64,000 nucleotides of DNA, from NCBI GenBank assembly GCA_003864495.1, contig ML133421.1:2604001-2668000 (forward strand). Direction: 5' to 3'. Source of the DNA: Nemopilema nomurai (lineage: Eukaryota > Cnidaria > Scyphozoa > Rhizostomeae > Rhizostomatidae). Shown here piece by piece: positions 61,651 through 64,000 of this stretch; the first letter of the stretch is position 1; each line of letters begins with the position of its first letter. The notes under the pieces are model-generated. The model was not told the origin of the DNA and made no database searches. It was given only the letters and a program-made list of their open reading frames with translations. The position numbers and the translations under genes were made by a program.

Positions 61651-64000
61651 ACACATTTTGCCCTTTCATCTGCATACTTCTTCTTGTAAAAACATTCTTC
61701 ATGAAACATCTTGTGGCCCTCACTAACCCAATGCCCAGTGAATTCTTTATTGGGTGTCTCAATGATGACATTAAAGCAGTAACTGCATCTTGGGCCAGCA
61801 TATTTCTCATAGCATTCAACATGATATTTGTTTCCTTGATATATCAGGAATTTACCAGATATATTCTTGTCAAGATCTGGCTTTGACAATGGGAAACAGC
61901 AGTGTGAGCATTTTGGTCCTCTTGTCTTCATATAACAATCATAATGGTAGCTCTGTCAAAATTGATAAATTCAGTAAAGATATAATATGACATCATCATC
62001 AAAAAGAAATATCACTCTGGGAGGCTAAAGTATTTATATAAATAATAAGGTAGGGTGTAGTCAGTTTCATCATATTACCCATATACTTAATGAAGGGGTG
62101 TAGTCAGTTCCTTAACACACCATCTTATGCTGTACATTGTACACAAATATTCCTATCTGTGAACCATCTTATACTGTACATTGTACACAAATTTTCCCAT
62201 CTTTGAACCAATCTGAATGGTGGTCAAGCCAATGGCTGACTATGAATTTCACTCATATGACACTTTCACTTTTCACACTATGACTTTATTATACAATTTC
62301 TTCAAACTGCTTTGTAGAATTACCAACACATTTTGGGATTATATCTTCAACTCCAGAGTCCTTCTCAAGTGTAACAACTTCAATGATAGTGAAAAAGATT
62401 TTCATCAGATGATTTTGTCAATGAGCTGATTTAAAATAAAGCAAAAGTCAAAGCCTAAATCAAAATTCAAAACATCAAACCCTTTGTCTTTGAATATAAA
62501 ACTCAACATAAAATGATATATAAGTACAGCAAAGGTGGCCCTTTTTCTGCTTGAATAAATCAGTTTACAATGCAGAATAATCTTGCTTCAATGAAAATCT
62601 TTGTCATTATCACCTAATCATTACTTCTGGATGAGCCTATAAAATTAAAGTTTTAATATTTGCCTGGAGCAGCTTAGAATCGATCCTTTCACAAATATAT
62701 TTTCTGATAATTACCTTACTGTGGTCATAAAATTTGGCTAAGTCCTTGTCAATATACTACAAAGTTTTATTCTTCTTTTAATTGTCAAAATTGAAAACAA
62801 ATTGACATTCCCATAGACAACATAATCCCATTAAAAAATCCATGCAAGAGAAGTAAAGTTCTTTGTACCTGAAGGGACAGTCGGTTTTAAACACATGCCA
62901 CAAAATAAATTTTATGCATGAGATTCATACACCAGTGCTCAATGAACTCTATGCTTGAGAAATCATAGATCTTTTAATGTGATTCTAGGGTCTATTGAGG
63001 TACTGCTTGCAATTGGACTGCGCAAGTTAATCTTTTTTCTTGGACGTCTTACAATTACCTTCTTACAATTGGTTTCCTGTTGCATATTATGCTGTCAAGT
63101 CTGGGCCAATTTTTAATATTTTGACTAGTTATTGTAATATTAAACAAAACCCATTTGTAAATCAAGATTTAGCCAATTGATGTACTTTTGCAACCTACTA
63201 TGGCAATGTTTTCACTGCTCATTCTTTCAGGGAGGGGATATCCCTGGAACGGTTTCTCTGCACTTTGAAACAACACCTGCTGCAATGACGTAGAAACCAG
63301 AGGCCAGAAGGGCCATGACCCCAACTATTTGGCAAACGGTACAAAGGCGCTCCTACAAGACCTAAAAGTACCCCTTCAAATAAAAATGGGGGTGGTCGTG
63401 TGCCCCTTTTTGATCTAGCCCTCACTCTTCCTACATCCCTGCCTGGGAACTTGGGGCTTGGGGTGAGTAAAGTTTAGCAACAAAACTGATATTTTCCAGC
63501 ATAGCAACATACTCGAATTCCATCTTTAACTCCCTTGTTAGACATTCCGGCTTTTTCGTTTTCGAAGATTTCATCAAAACACGAAGAGCAGCGTCCAACC
63601 GACACACCGCCACTTCTTTTGTAGATACTTCCAAGTTTAAAAAAGTCTGCAGAGCTTTTGTCCTCCCAGGCATTTAGTTCAGCTTCCAAAGAAACTTGAG
63701 AATATGGTGGTGGCTTTGCATCGGCAACAATTCCCTTTTCAGCAAGGTCTTTCTTCATTGGCTCTATATCCAAATTGATTAAATCAGGAGAGACGAACGT
63801 TTGGGAAGATGGTCCATTTAAGGAAGAAGGCCTATTTGATGCAGCTTGATCGCCTTCTGAATACGGTGGTGGTGAATAGCATCCAGAAACAAGCTTCTCT
63901 ATAGCCTTCTCTATGTTTCCATTGCACTCGGAGATAGCCATTGATGCCTCGATTCGTGAAAAGCCCATCTCATTGACAAGGACGTCCACGCCATCCTTCG
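61651..64000 (-). CDS. UBA, PPPY and LIM-type zinc-finger protein, partial
   Basis: Two minus-strand exons: 63513 to the window edge and 61651-61952, joined in phase 0 across 61953-63512. The first starts in a UBA domain (VLVNEMGFSRIEASMAISEC, with EKAIEKL), which binds ubiquitin. Two PPPY motifs follow (SPPPYSEG and KPPPYSQV), the type bound by WW domains of NEDD4-like ligases. Zinc-binding pairs then alternate: CSSC with HYDC, CSHC with HVEC, CSYC with HEEC, and a further C at the exon end; the first finger is completed across the intron. The layout resembles DA1-like proteins, in which LIM fingers precede a peptidase; the peptidase exons were not found here. Both ends are missing: the frame is open to base 64000, and the donor at 61650 needs a downstream exon I could not find. 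Confidence 0.65.
62119..62206. repeat. 44-bp imperfect tandem repeat, 2 copies
   Basis: ACCATCTTATGCTGTACATT at 62119 and its near copy at 62163, both containing the palindrome TGTACATTGTACA. It lies in the intron of the UBA/LIM gene. Confidence 0.85.

Overview
The window is animal nuclear DNA, most likely from an anthozoan cnidarian (coral, sea anemone or relative). It is AT-rich, with short exons in long introns, many small inverted-repeat elements and a BEL/Pao retrotransposon. The best taxonomic clue is a PaxB-type gene: a Pax2/5/8-like paired domain, an octapeptide and a complete homeodomain in one protein, a combination known from cnidarians. The species cannot be told from the sequence.

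Layout. 1-5.1 kb: a nearly identical tandem duplication (units 265-2501 and 2502-5094) plus a diverged leftover at 1-264. Each unit carries a (GATA)n microsatellite and three minus-strand, phase-0 exon candidates that each hold one SH2-type tyrosine motif. 5.1-7.5 kb: three unrelated minisatellites and a 32-bp inverted-repeat pair enclosing a decayed RecQ-like helicase fragment. 11.0-17.7 kb: a complete 8-exon SLC22-type transporter gene, minus strand, 533 codons, with a MITE in intron 1. 20.4-26.5 kb: a young BEL/Pao element on the minus strand with 176-bp LTRs and a GATTC target duplication; its pol frame is broken in three places. 27.0-28.5 kb: three TAA-flanked MITE-like elements in a row, two sharing one TAA. 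30.1-38.2 kb: a 14-exon SREBP gene, minus strand, about 1142 codons. 45.6-49.0 kb: the 4-exon PaxB gene, minus strand, 550 codons. 49-61.6 kb: no supportable gene. 61.65-64.0 kb: two exons of a UBA/PPPY/LIM-type zinc-finger protein, minus strand, running off both ends of what can be read.

Exon boundaries come from splice signals, reading-frame phase and family alignment by eye. In the transporter and PaxB genes every junction keeps phase. In SREBP only the last junction is uncertain. The genes are not an operon and share no obvious pathway: a plasma-membrane solute carrier, a membrane-tethered sterol-sensing transcription factor, a developmental transcription factor and a ubiquitin-linked adaptor. 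All four lie on the minus strand.
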